Assembly: GCF_002954455.1 (NCBI RefSeq)
Contig: NZ_MSCC01000001.1
Span: 58,926-122,925 of the forward strand
Length of the DNA stretch: 64,000 nucleotides
Source of the DNA: Photobacterium aquimaris
Lineage (GTDB): Bacteria > Pseudomonadota > Gammaproteobacteria > Enterobacterales > Vibrionaceae
Reading direction: 5' to 3'
The position numbers and the translations under genes were made by a program. The notes beneath the pieces were generated by a model. That model worked only from the letters and a program-made list of their open reading frames with translations, did no database searches and was not told the origin of the DNA. Of the stretch, positions 51,143 to 60,678 are shown piece after piece (the stretch's first letter is position 1; each line of letters starts with the position of its first letter).

Positions 51143-51826
51143 TTATTTGGCAAATGGATAGTGGGCAATAACGGCTTTAGCCTGGCCATTACTATTAACC
51201 GCAGCAATGCCTATTCCCAATGCATTAAACTTCATCGGCTGAAATTTTTGGCCATAATTGGTCATAAACTGGGTTAGTTTTTGAGGATCAGATTGCGCTA
51301 ATAAGGTGATATGGGGTTCAAAATTAGTAAAGACATTAGGACTACCATAGCGTTGGAATGCAGCAAGTTTTTCAGGGTAGTGACTTACCCAAGTGGGCGC
51401 TTTTTGATCCATGCTACGTAGTGGAGAGACAGTAATGGCTGCGGTATCTGCTAAGCGTTGCAGCTCACGGGTATTACTTATTTCAAGCATCAACCAGTCT
51501 CCTTTGGTGCGCTCAATATGTTCAAGTGTTAATGGAAATTGAACATATTGGCTTGCTAGTTGTTGGGCTTGTTGCTTAAGTAACTTGAGATTTGAGGTCG
51601 AATATTGTGATAAATAAAGCGTGATATGAGGTAAATAACCTTGACTGTAAAGAGAAGATAATTGTTGTTGTTTAAGTTGGTTGCTAATGGTTGATACTGT
51701 TTTATCAACATTGTGGCTTGGGATTAAAAACAGGTTATAACTGGTTGTTGAGGAGGGGGAAGGGGTTGCTAGTGCGACTTGACTGATACTGATCAAAGCC
51801 AGTGTTAACATGCATTTTTTAAGCAT
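51143..51826 (-). CDS. Secreted 2H phosphoesterase superfamily protein
   Basis: The 227-residue protein carries the paired HxT motifs of the 2H superfamily (2'-5' RNA ligase / cyclic phosphodiesterase fold): PHITLYL with His67/Thr69 and EPHITLLA with His172/Thr174. Unlike the usual cytoplasmic members, it begins with a classical signal peptide (MLKKCMLTLALISISQVALA), so it should act in the periplasm or outside. The substrate could be a cyclic phosphate ester or an RNA end, but this is not deducible. It has its own promoter region and is convergent with the kinase gene. Confidence 0.82.
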   Translation of the reverse strand: MLKKCMLTLALISISQVALATPSPSSTTSYNLFLIPSHNVDKTVSTISNQLKQQQLSSLYSQGYLPHITLYLSQYSTSNLKLLKQQAQQLASQYVQFPLTLEHIERTKGDWLMLEISNTRELQRLADTAAITVSPLRSMDQKAPTWVSHYPEKLAAFQRYGSPNVFTNFEPHITLLAQSDPQKLTQFMTNYGQKFQPMKFNALGIGIAAVNSNGQAKAVIAHYPFAK

Positions 51827-52343
51827 TTTGGAATTTCTAAAAAAGTAATCGATAAGATATTGTATTCTTTTTTGGTATATTGTTTTGTGGTGGCGCTAAC
51901 AACATTCACCTCTAAATAACGTTGATTGAAGATTGTTTAAGTGATTTTATCAATGTGATGGTGAATATTTTTTCATGGTTGGCTTTGTCTTGTTTTGCAG
52001 GCAATAACGCCTTATTTCATTAATGATGGATATTTTCAACGTAAACACTAATCAAGACCCTTAGTCACTATTAGGTTGCACTGAATACAGTATTGCTGTG
52101 GTATCTATCAAACACTATATCCCTACTTTATATAGTGATTTGTTGTGGTTTCCATAACAATAGCTTTAAAGGCAGCATTAGTAATGACTTTAGTTGGTAA
52201 GGTAATAAAAACTAATGTAATTGTCATACAAAAAGCAATTATTATGATATATGAGCATATCCAACATGCATTTAATGCACTTAATTAATAGTATTTTTAC
52301 TTTTAGACTTTGAGTTACTGTTGATTAACTCAAAAGCATAATA
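51827..52343. promoter_or_regulatory. Regulatory region of the enoate reductase-like gene
   Basis: About 517 bases without a gene. Two inverted repeats stand out: CACTATAT/ATATAGTG (52113-52120 and 52130-52137, 9-base centre) and TTGAGTTA/TAACTCAA (52310-52317 and 52326-52333, 8-base centre). The latter ends 10 bases before the start codon. Both are operator-like; the regulators are unknown. Confidence 0.5.
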
Positions 52344-54344
52344 ATGAATAGATCAGAACTCTTTACCCCAATGAAAATTGGTAGCGTAACTATTAAAAAC
52401 CGAATTGTAATGGAACCAATGGGTCTAATGGGACTTGCTGGCCGTGAAGGCGAATTTAATCAACGCGCTGCTGATTATTTTGTTGAAAGAGCGAAGGGCG
52501 GTGTTGGTCTGATTATTACGGGTTTTACTAAGGTAGAAAATGAAATTGAGCGCATGAAAATGCCGACATTTACCTGTGTAACTCATAATCCCACTGCTTT
52601 TGAAAATTCATGTTATGAAATGATTGAGCGCGTGCATTCTTATGGCGCAAAAATCTTCTTACAAGTGTCTGCGGGCCTTGGTCGTGTAGCAAAACCGACA
52701 CTGCTTGAAACTCAGCCAGTCGCACCAACAGAAGTACCTAACTATTGGCAACCTGATGTGATGTGTCGTGCCTTAACCACAGAAGAAGTGGAACGCATTA
52801 TTTCTCGTTTTGAGGAAGCGGCAGCGATTGCTAAAAAAGTCGGTTTTGATGGTATTGAACTGCACGCAGTGCACGAAGGTTATTTAGCCGATCAATTTAC
52901 CATGTCAGTGTTTAACAAAGATCGTAGCGACCGTTTTAACGGTGATCTTGAACAACGCGCGACTTTCCCAATTGAAATTCTTAAAGCGATTCGTCGTGGT
53001 GCGGGCGAAAACTACCCAGTAACCGTACGTTACAGTATTCGTTCATTTATTAAAGAATTGGGTAAAGGCGGTATTAATATCGCAGCTAAAGAATCTGGAC
53101 GTGATACTGAAGAAGGACTTGAGTTAGCTAAGATCCTTGAAAAAGCGGGTTATGATGGCTTTAATGCCGATACTGGCTCTTATGATGCATGGTACTGGGC
53201 GCACCCACCGCTATACGCGAAAGATGGCCTATATCTACCATTTGTTAAACAACTTAAAGATGTTGTTAATGTGCCTATCATTATGGGCGGTAAGATGGGT
53301 GATCCTCAACTTGCTCAAGACTCGATTAAAAATGGTTCAATTGACTTTGTTGGTTTAGCGCGTCCGTTATTGACAGATCCTGAGTGGCCAAATAAGGTCA
53401 TGAAAAATCGTGAAGAGCAAATTCGTCCATGTATCGGTTGTCACGATGGCTGTTTACAACGTATTTTCAATCATAAGCCAATTTCATGTTCAGTGAACCC
53501 TGCTTGTGGTCGTGAAAAGATCTATAACATTGAAAAAGCATTAGAACCTAAGCGTGTAATTGTTATCGGTGGTGGTATTGCGGGTCTTGAAAGTGCTCGA
53601 GTAGCAAAACTTGCTGGTCATGAAGTGAAGCTATTTGAAAAATCAGATCAAATTGGTGGTCATATTTATGAAGCTGCTGCACCTGATTTCAAAAAAGCGG
53701 ATGAGAAATTGCTTGATTGGTATCGTGTTGAGCTAGAGCGCCTTGCTGTACCAATGTATTTAAATACTGCTATTGATAAAGACTCAAAAGAGTTAGATGA
53801 CGCGCAAGCAGTGATTATTGCAACAGGTTCAGTGCCAGTACGTTTACGTAATATTGAAGGTATTGATGAACCACAGATTTGCAGCGCCGATGATATTTTA
53901 TTAGCTAAAAAGCCAGTTGGCGATGACGTGGTTATTATTGGTGGCGGTTTAGTTGGTTGTGAAGTTGCACTATGGCTTAAGAATCAAGGTAAGCAAGTAA
54001 CAGTGGTTGAGTATCTGTCTAAAGTGATGGATGGTGGTGCTGATACTAACTGGGCTAACAAATCAATGCTGCTTGATTTGATGGAAGAAGCGCAAGTTAA
54101 CATTATGACCAGCAGTAAGTTTGTTGGTTATAAGAATGGCCATGCGTACATCGAAACAGCGAATGGCATTGAGCAGATTGTAGCTGATAACGTTTGTATT
54201 GCTGTGGGTTACTCAAGCGTTAACGATCTTCATGACGAGATTTTAAGTCGTGGTAAAGATACTTACCTCATTGGTGATGCACGTAAAGTGTCTAATATTA
54301 TGAATGCGGTTTGGGATGCTTACGAAGTCGCACGTAATATTTAA
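52344..54344 (+). CDS. NADH:flavin oxidoreductase, 2-enoate reductase / dienoyl-CoA reductase type
   Basis: The 666-residue flavoenzyme has an N-terminal old-yellow-enzyme barrel (MNRSELFTPMKIGSVTIKNR, GIELHAVHEGYLADQF). An iron-sulfur cysteine cluster comes next (CIGCHDGCLQRIF ... CSVNPACGRE at about 359-392). The C-terminal part is a FAD/NAD(P) module with VIVIGGGIAGLESARVAKLAG and a second VVIIGGGLVGCEVALWLK. This is the architecture of FadH and clostridial 2-enoate reductases, which reduce activated C=C bonds. The substrate is unknown; there is no fatty-acid gene nearby, which leans against a housekeeping FadH. A long upstream region suggests specific regulation. Confidence 0.88.
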   Translation: MNRSELFTPMKIGSVTIKNRIVMEPMGLMGLAGREGEFNQRAADYFVERAKGGVGLIITGFTKVENEIERMKMPTFTCVTHNPTAFENSCYEMIERVHSYGAKIFLQVSAGLGRVAKPTLLETQPVAPTEVPNYWQPDVMCRALTTEEVERIISRFEEAAAIAKKVGFDGIELHAVHEGYLADQFTMSVFNKDRSDRFNGDLEQRATFPIEILKAIRRGAGENYPVTVRYSIRSFIKELGKGGINIAAKESGRDTEEGLELAKILEKAGYDGFNADTGSYDAWYWAHPPLYAKDGLYLPFVKQLKDVVNVPIIMGGKMGDPQLAQDSIKNGSIDFVGLARPLLTDPEWPNKVMKNREEQIRPCIGCHDGCLQRIFNHKPISCSVNPACGREKIYNIEKALEPKRVIVIGGGIAGLESARVAKLAGHEVKLFEKSDQIGGHIYEAAAPDFKKADEKLLDWYRVELERLAVPMYLNTAIDKDSKELDDAQAVIIATGSVPVRLRNIEGIDEPQICSADDILLAKKPVGDDVVIIGGGLVGCEVALWLKNQGKQVTVVEYLSKVMDGGADTNWANKSMLLDLMEEAQVNIMTSSKFVGYKNGHAYIETANGIEQIVADNVCIAVGYSSVNDLHDEILSRGKDTYLIGDARKVSNIMNAVWDAYEVARNI

Positions 54345-54367
54345 TTAGCGCCAATAAACTAAATAGT

Positions 54368-54398
54368 AAGGCACACTCATTTGAGTGTGCCTTTTTTT
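54368..54398 (+). terminator. Terminator after the enoate reductase-like gene
   Basis: AAGGCACACTCA and TGAGTGTGCCTT form a perfect hairpin followed by TTTTT. Confidence 0.92.
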
Positions 54399-54819
54399 GA
54401 TCTGTTGTTAGTGAAGATGGAGTCGAGGTTTGAGATTTAAGGTTCGAGGGACTCGCTCGATACATCCTGACAATTTGAGGCGGGAGCAGATGAATATGAT
54501 GCTTATTATTTTGAAAATATCGCTCCTCAATAATGAGCAGAGCCACACGCCGCCATATAAATCATAGATGTAGGATATTGGGCTATAAATACGACCATTT
54601 AGCTTGAGACATGTTTTGATTAGACTTTAATTTTCCATGTTGATTAAACAATGCAACTTGAAAAACGTTTTTAGCTAGATTAATGCAAATAGTGCTAGGC
54701 ATTATTAATGGTATGGGCTTCTTTTTGGTTGACGCTATAACTGTAGCTGACAATGTCAGTAAGGTGGGGAGTCCATACCATTGAGGAGGAGTTGTTATAC
54801 AGAATTATTTACAGGGTCT
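54399..54819. other. Unassigned structured intergenic segment
   Basis: About 420 bases between two terminators and without a credible gene. A perfect 10-bp inverted repeat (AATGGTATGG at 54707-54716, CCATACCATT at 54773-54782) encloses a second hairpin CTGAC-AAT-GTCAG (54747-54759). Another small stem TCGAG/CTCGA lies at 54444-54460. It could be an insertion remnant, a short mobile repeat or a structured RNA. Confidence 0.45.
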
Positions 54820-54848
54820 AAAAAAGGCATGCTATTACTAGCATGCCC
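54820..54848 (-). terminator. Terminator of the cadBA operon
   Basis: On the minus strand GGCATGCT and AGCATGCC form a perfect stem with a 6-base loop followed by TTTTTT, just after cadA. Confidence 0.9.
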
Positions 54849-54875
54849 TAATATTACTTATGTCGATCGTATTAA

Positions 54876-57008
54876 TTACTGCTTGATCACTTTCACTTTG
54901 TAAACACCATCAACGTTGTAAACACCGTGAATGTCAGTTTCAAAGCCAGGGAAGTGATTACCAATTTCGCATAGCATTTCAAGGAAATCTAATACAGGGC
55001 GAGATTGCTCAGTCACCATTTCACCAGGAAGCACAACAGGCACACCTGGAGGATAAGGAAGGATCATATTGGCACTGATTTCATTCACCATTTCTGATAA
55101 TGGAATCTCACGAACCTCACCACGTAGCTCTTGTTGCCATGCATCATGTGGTGTCATCTTCATTTCTGGTAACACATCAAATGCTTTGTACATAAGCTCA
55201 GGTAATTGGTATTTCACGGTTAAATCGTGAATACCTTGTGCAAGATCTTGTACACGCATATTAGCGTAGAATTGAGGATCTTCTTGGTATAGTGCTGGTA
55301 AGAATGACTTGATAGTCATGTTACGATCATAGCCACGTTTGAACTCAGTTAATGCACGTAATAGCTGCATTGCTTTTGGTTTATCAATACCAATTGAGAA
55401 CAAGAATAATAGGCTGTATGGACCTGTTTTTTCAACTACGATACCATGTTGGTCAAGGAACTTAGCTACGATAGATGCTGGAATACCTGTTGCAGATAGT
55501 TCGCCTTCTTCGTTCATTCCTGGAGTAAGTAGGGTGATCTTAATTGGATCAAGGAACATATGATCTTCATCGATATTCTTGAAACCATGCCATTTATCAT
55601 TAGGGTTTAGGTTCCAACATTCCGTTGTTTCAATGTTCTCTGGCTGCCAAACATCAAAGAACCAACCGTCACATTCAGAACGTAGTTTTTTGATCTCTTT
55701 ACGGAAACGAATCGCGCGGTCGATTGAATCTTGAATTAAACGACGACCAGCATTGCCATGCATCATAGCTGCAGAAATTTCAGCAGACGCCACAATACCG
55801 TATTGTGGTGATGTTGACGTGTGCATCATGAATGCTTCGTTAAAAGACTCTTCTTCAAGCTCACCTTTAACATGAATCATTGAAGCTTGTGAGAATGCAG
55901 CCAGTAATTTATGGGTTGATTGAGTTTCATAGAACACTTTACCTGGCATGGCTTCACCACTCATACCACATTTACCTTCGTAAATAGGGTTAAAGTTAGT
56001 GTAAGGCACCCAAGCACTATCAAAGTGAATAAACTTAGTATCCAGTGACTCTTTAATAAATTGGGTATTGTAGAACAAACCATCGTAAGTTGAGTTAGTT
56101 ACTACTGCATAACCTGGTTTAGTTGCACCTGGAGTATTTGCTACTTTTTCTGCAATTACTTCACGGCTAAATTCACTCTTAGGAATACCACCTAAAATAC
56201 CGTAAGCGTTACGTGTCGGACGGAAATAAATAGGCACAACATCGGTCATCATCATCATGTGAGTTAATGATTTATGACAGTTACGGTCAACCAATACTGT
56301 GCTGCCAGCAGGGGCTGAGAACATACCAACAATTTTGTTCGCAGTTGAAGTACCGTTAGTCACAATATAAGAACGATCAGCGTTAAATGTACGCGCAATG
56401 TATTCTTCGGCTTCTTTGTGAGGACCTGAGTGATCCAACAATGAGCCAAGTTCAGGCATTGAAATTGAAATATCTGCTTTAAAGGTATTTGCACCGTAGA
56501 AATCGTAGAAAATGCTACCTACAGGGCTTTTGTTAAATGCAGTACCTGACATGTGACCCGGTGTACAGAACGTATATTTAGCTTCATCAACGTAGTTAAA
56601 TAATGCTTTGGTTAGCGGTGGTAAAATACTGTCTTTGTAATCTTCAGTTGCTTGCTCAATTTTATGCGCAATATCAGAAGCACTACCAAGGCAATATTCA
56701 AAGAAGTAAATATTTAAACGAAGATCAGCTAAATTAATATCTAAAGTAGAATGTTCATTAGCAAATGCATATAACGGTAGTTTCTCGTTAATTTGGTTAA
56801 TTTGCTGGCATAAGTCTAATGAGTAAGTATCCCAGTCAAAAATCACACCACTAATACGTGGGTTCATTTCAAGTAGCTTCATTAAATCTTTTTCATCAAC
56901 GGGATACACAACTTTGTAGCCACGTGTTGCTAATGCTTGTTCTAATTCTTGAACTGGGTATTTTTTGAAAAATACGCCTAAGTTATTTAAGATTGCTATA
57001 GTATTCAT
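54876..57008 (-). CDS. cadA: Inducible lysine decarboxylase CadA
   Basis: CadA decarboxylates lysine to cadaverine, consuming a proton and raising internal pH under acid stress. The frame is open from 57044, but the family start MNTIAILNNLGVFFKKYPVQ is at 57008 behind GGAG, giving 710 residues. An N-terminal wing/response-regulator-like domain (GVIFDWD) is followed by the PLP domain with TFCTPGHMSGTAF and the cofactor lysine in ETQSTHKLLAAFSQ. Sequence is close to E. coli CadA throughout. It is cotranscribed with cadB. Confidence 0.96.
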   Translation of the reverse strand: MNTIAILNNLGVFFKKYPVQELEQALATRGYKVVYPVDEKDLMKLLEMNPRISGVIFDWDTYSLDLCQQINQINEKLPLYAFANEHSTLDINLADLRLNIYFFEYCLGSASDIAHKIEQATEDYKDSILPPLTKALFNYVDEAKYTFCTPGHMSGTAFNKSPVGSIFYDFYGANTFKADISISMPELGSLLDHSGPHKEAEEYIARTFNADRSYIVTNGTSTANKIVGMFSAPAGSTVLVDRNCHKSLTHMMMMTDVVPIYFRPTRNAYGILGGIPKSEFSREVIAEKVANTPGATKPGYAVVTNSTYDGLFYNTQFIKESLDTKFIHFDSAWVPYTNFNPIYEGKCGMSGEAMPGKVFYETQSTHKLLAAFSQASMIHVKGELEEESFNEAFMMHTSTSPQYGIVASAEISAAMMHGNAGRRLIQDSIDRAIRFRKEIKKLRSECDGWFFDVWQPENIETTECWNLNPNDKWHGFKNIDEDHMFLDPIKITLLTPGMNEEGELSATGIPASIVAKFLDQHGIVVEKTGPYSLLFLFSIGIDKPKAMQLLRALTEFKRGYDRNMTIKSFLPALYQEDPQFYANMRVQDLAQGIHDLTVKYQLPELMYKAFDVLPEMKMTPHDAWQQELRGEVREIPLSEMVNEISANMILPYPPGVPVVLPGEMVTEQSRPVLDFLEMLCEIGNHFPGFETDIHGVYNVDGVYKVKVIKQ

Positions 57009-57032
57009 TATTGAATATCTCCAGGGTGAACA

Positions 57033-57073
57033 AAGGCGCACCACTCCAATTTGGGAGGTGTAACGTGCGCCTT
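57033..57073 (-). other. Hairpin in the cadB-cadA gap
   Basis: AAGGCGCA and TGCGCCTT form an 8-bp outer stem, with CACTCC/GGAGGTG complementarity inside. No T-run follows. It sits between two cotranscribed genes and could stabilise or process the cadB mRNA end. Confidence 0.55.
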
Positions 57074-57096
57074 GATAATATTATTAGGGAGTAAAC

Positions 57097-58449
57097 TTAG
57101 TGAGATTGAACCACTTTATTCGCTTGTTCTTGTTGTTCTAGTTGTAAGTGTTGACGGAAGCCAAGCTTACGAGCGTAGAACATGAAGATAGCTAGCGAAA
57201 CAACGAAAGTTGCGGCTAATGCTGATGGATCTGCACCGATAAGTGCGATGAAACAGAAGATACATGCAACACCTGCAAACAACATCACAAATACATTGCG
57301 AGTTGTCATACCTTCGTAACGAATTAAGTTAACAGCTGAGTAGAAGTAAGGCAGCATAGTTAATAGCACTGCGTCAGATGTTAGGATGTCAAATAAGTTT
57401 GAAGCATGGCTATTACTAGAACTAAAGATAGTGATTGCAATCATCAGAATAGTCATCATTACAGATGCTAAAACTAAACCTTTTTTTGCCACGCCATTTT
57501 TATCAGTTTCACCAAAAACAGCAGGGAAGTTGCCATCATTAGCTGCACGTTTGCCTGCCTCACCCACTAACATCATCCAAGAACCTAGAGATGTAAAGCA
57601 CGCTAAAGCGGTAAATGCTGCAACAAATGGAGCTGTCCAAGCACCAAAGATAGCGGTTGTTGCAAGTGCAAATGGTGCACCAGAAGCTGCTACTTCAGAA
57701 GCTGGGAACATACCAGCAATAACTTGAGTTGATAGAATATAAATAACACCAGCAATAACGGTTCCAAGTAACGTAGCTAATGGCACTGTTTTCTTGGGAT
57801 TTTTAACCATACCAGATGATACTGCTGCTGATTCAACACCAACAAATGACCAAAGGGTGATTAGAACCGCGCTAACAATAGCGTGTGAATTTGAGCTATG
57901 TGATGTATTCCAGTTTTGCATGTAAGTTGTTGCATCAAAATGCCCCCAACCAACAACTGCAGTACCAACGATAGGAACAAGAATAAGTACTAAGCCTAAT
58001 GTACATAGACGACTTACCCATGAACCACCCAATAAGTTAATAATGGTGAAAATCCAAACTGAGGCAATAGTTGCGATTGCCGCTGGAATAGTGTTGTTCA
58101 AAATTGGGAAGAACACAGAAAGGTACGATACCCCAGTGATAGCGATAGCAAGGTTACCAATCCAGTTAGCATGGTAATAAAGCACACCGGTTTGGAAACC
58201 AAAAGCAGGCGAAACTTCACCAGCATAGGCAATAGGACCGCCCTCTTGAGGATTATTCGTTGCTAAACGAGCGTAAACAAAGGCCAAAGACAATGCGCCA
58301 ACTAAACAAATAATCCAGCTATAAATAGATATTGAACCCACTTTTGCCAATGTCGATGGCAAGAGTGCGATACCACTACCCATCATATTACCGGCTACCA
58401 CACCGGTACAGGCGATTAAGCCTATCTTTTTTGATGTATCGGACGACAT
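57097..58449 (-). CDS. cadB: Lysine/cadaverine antiporter CadB
   Basis: CadB exchanges external lysine for internal cadaverine and so completes the acid-resistance cycle with CadA. The 450-residue protein has about 12 membrane segments and the APC-family opening KKIGLIACTGVVAGNMMGSG, with later GPIAYAGEVSPAFGFQTGVL. GGAG precedes the ATG. The order cadC-cadB-cadA on one strand is the same as in E. coli and Vibrio. Confidence 0.96.
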   Translation of the reverse strand: MSSDTSKKIGLIACTGVVAGNMMGSGIALLPSTLAKVGSISIYSWIICLVGALSLAFVYARLATNNPQEGGPIAYAGEVSPAFGFQTGVLYYHANWIGNLAIAITGVSYLSVFFPILNNTIPAAIATIASVWIFTIINLLGGSWVSRLCTLGLVLILVPIVGTAVVGWGHFDATTYMQNWNTSHSSNSHAIVSAVLITLWSFVGVESAAVSSGMVKNPKKTVPLATLLGTVIAGVIYILSTQVIAGMFPASEVAASGAPFALATTAIFGAWTAPFVAAFTALACFTSLGSWMMLVGEAGKRAANDGNFPAVFGETDKNGVAKKGLVLASVMMTILMIAITIFSSSNSHASNLFDILTSDAVLLTMLPYFYSAVNLIRYEGMTTRNVFVMLFAGVACIFCFIALIGADPSALAATFVVSLAIFMFYARKLGFRQHLQLEQQEQANKVVQSH

Positions 58450-58923
58450 GTAACGATCTCCAAATAATACAATTATATTTAAAATTTTTAAGCATGTTTA
58501 ACGTCAGTAATAAGAAGGCTTTTGCTTTCACATAATCAATGACGAGTAATTTCGATTTAATCTACAGCAGATAGAAAAGTTAATTAAATAACTTTCTACT
58601 CAACGATATTTAAATAATAAAGTTGTTTTTTTTTAATTTTATTTATTTTCAACCCCTTTTAAATCAATATGTTGCGTTATTTGTGAAAAAATAAATTATT
58701 TATAAGTAAAATAATGACCATTTGATAATCGTTATAGAGTTGGGGGTATTAATTTAAGCTGTCACGGTGCTATTATTGTTGTAAACGTTAAATCAGCGTA
58801 GCCATTAGCGATGATCACAAAAGACAGGTCTATGCATTGAGACCTACTTCTAAAAAGGTAAATTAGTAGTCGCTGAGAAATGAAATAGCGTTGTTTAATG
58901 GTAAATATTTAGATGCTGTAAAT
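58450..58923 (-). promoter_or_regulatory. cadC-cadB intergenic region (cadBA promoter)
   Basis: A 474-base, very AT-rich region between the end of cadC and the start of cadB. By analogy with E. coli and Vibrio it should hold the CadC-dependent cadBA promoter and CadC binding sites. I cannot delimit the boxes by eye. No T-run hairpin was found for cadC. Confidence 0.6.
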
Positions 58924-60384
58924 TTAGTGCGGAGGTGTGACTTCAGCAGTATTTATTTCTGATATGAAAACGAGTTTTTGACAGAGTTGAAGTGTCTCTT
59001 GAGAAGGCGATAAATACAAGGCCATACTATAATACTCGTTGGCTTGCTGTTTTCTATGCGTAAGTTCACTGAGCTTACCTAATAAAATGTAGCGTAACGC
59101 TGTATTTTGCTGAGACTGTAATGCTGCTAATGATAAATAATGTTCAGCAGCGGTTAAATTACCTTGGTAAAGATCATTTAGGGCTAAAGCATCATATATT
59201 TCACTTGAGACAAGTTGTTTGTTCTGTGTAACGCTTTTGATTAATACTTTTCCATAGTTCATCAATGTTGGCATTGATGTTACTTTATTGTTTACGGTAA
59301 GTATAATTGCATAAGCAAGGTATCGTTGTGCTAATAAATAACTATTTTCTGGCGATAACTTAATAAGTTTACTGATTTGTTTAATATAATTAATGTTCGT
59401 TTGACCATCATTATTTATGACACTAGGCAATTCAATATAGCCATACAAAATAGTAGAGTTGGTGAGAGTAATATGATTCTGAGTTTGTTGATGATTGTAA
59501 TTTAATGATTGTATAAGTTTATTGATAAAACTATCTATAATTATGTATGAGTTCTTACTATCAAGGTGAAGATTTTGTTGTAACATAACTATTTTTGATA
59601 TGTTGTTAAATAGTTCGATGTGTAATTGGTGTTGCTGATTGACATAGAGTGACAGTGTTTTACCTGCATTAGGTTGCTGGCTGAAACTACTGATATAATT
59701 TGTAGATTTAAATAAGGCATTTTTGATTATCTTCGCGATCGAATGTAACTGATTTGTCGATGACTGCTGTGCCAATTCAATATTTATTAAGCGTGGATTC
59801 AATATTGTCGTAGGTGGTGTAATTTTTTCGTTGCTCCAACTGATAAAAACAAGTGTAATTAATAACATAGTTAGGATACAAATATCGAAAAACCAGTGGT
59901 TCCATTTAACATTATTTGAACTTGTCGTTGATGGTGCTTCTTTTGAGGTTTTGTTAAAAGCACGTGTCATTGGTCCTGCAGGGAAAAATGCATGGGATGA
60001 GCTATCATTAGTGTGCTCATGTGAAGAGTGAAACTCCTCCAACTTAAAGCCTGTATTTGGATCGACATATATTTGTTGTACGTCGATATCAAGTTTATAA
60101 CCTCGCTTTGGAATTGTAATAATCCAATGATCTTCATCCATCTTTTTGAGTGTTTTACGGAGCTCAAAGATAGACTGCGTGACAACTTGTTCACTAACAA
60201 CGGCACCGTCCCAAACATTTTCAATTAATTCATCGCGTGTAAAAACAATGCCTTGATGCTTGGCTAAAAAGGCTAATAGCTTGGTAATCCTCGGTTCTAT
60301 AATATAATTTTGTCCTGATTTATATAAACAATTTTCTGTTGTAATTAATAACCAGTTATTTATTTTATAATTTACCCAGGCCAT
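58924..60384 (-). CDS. cadC: Membrane-bound acid/lysine-responsive activator CadC
   Basis: CadC is a one-component ToxR-type regulator that turns on cadBA at low pH when lysine is present. The 486 residues have an N-terminal winged-helix DNA-binding domain (about 1-105; IEPRITKLLAFLAKHQGIVF, WIITIPKRGYKL). A Ser/Thr-rich cytoplasmic linker follows, then a single membrane helix at about 170-187 (ICILTMLLITLVFISW) and a periplasmic sensor domain with helical repeats. No cleavable signal peptide, as expected. The periplasmic domain is divergent and Asn/Gln-rich. Confidence 0.92.
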   Translation of the reverse strand: MAWVNYKINNWLLITTENCLYKSGQNYIIEPRITKLLAFLAKHQGIVFTRDELIENVWDGAVVSEQVVTQSIFELRKTLKKMDEDHWIITIPKRGYKLDIDVQQIYVDPNTGFKLEEFHSSHEHTNDSSSHAFFPAGPMTRAFNKTSKEAPSTTSSNNVKWNHWFFDICILTMLLITLVFISWSNEKITPPTTILNPRLINIELAQQSSTNQLHSIAKIIKNALFKSTNYISSFSQQPNAGKTLSLYVNQQHQLHIELFNNISKIVMLQQNLHLDSKNSYIIIDSFINKLIQSLNYNHQQTQNHITLTNSTILYGYIELPSVINNDGQTNINYIKQISKLIKLSPENSYLLAQRYLAYAIILTVNNKVTSMPTLMNYGKVLIKSVTQNKQLVSSEIYDALALNDLYQGNLTAAEHYLSLAALQSQQNTALRYILLGKLSELTHRKQQANEYYSMALYLSPSQETLQLCQKLVFISEINTAEVTPPH

Positions 60385-60678
60385 TTGGTTTTTATTCTAT
60401 TGTTAAAAAATATAATGATATTATTTTCTATACTATTTGCTTTTATATATAGATGGAATTTTTTATTTAAATGGTAACTGTAATTTCATATTTCATTTTT
60501 AAATCTAAGAAATAAATAAATTATGTATTTCTAATGTTTTGTGACGAATGTCACGTTTTTTATTTTGTGGTTATTTATTTTAAAGTAAGTCTAATTTCGG
60601 GTTATAAATATAGTTTTTTTAAATAAATATTCTAACCCTTCTTGTTTTAATAAAAAGATTTATGGATAAGGAAATATT
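60385..60678. promoter_or_regulatory. cadC-lysU divergent regulatory region
   Basis: A 294-base region of extreme AT content with several T- and A-runs, likely bent DNA and a plausible H-NS target. It must hold the cadC and lysyl-tRNA synthetase promoters. AAGGAA is the lysU ribosome binding site. Confidence 0.5.

Noticed and set aside
51945..51965. Possible FNR site (GTGAT...ATCAA) before the enoate reductase gene
   Set aside because: The spacer between half-sites is three bases, not four, and one half-site is imperfect; the position is also almost 400 bases from the gene.
54600..54860. Lysine riboswitch next to cadA
   Set aside because: The region lies downstream, not upstream, of cadA and lacks the conserved lysine-aptamer segments. 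The cadB upstream region showed none either.
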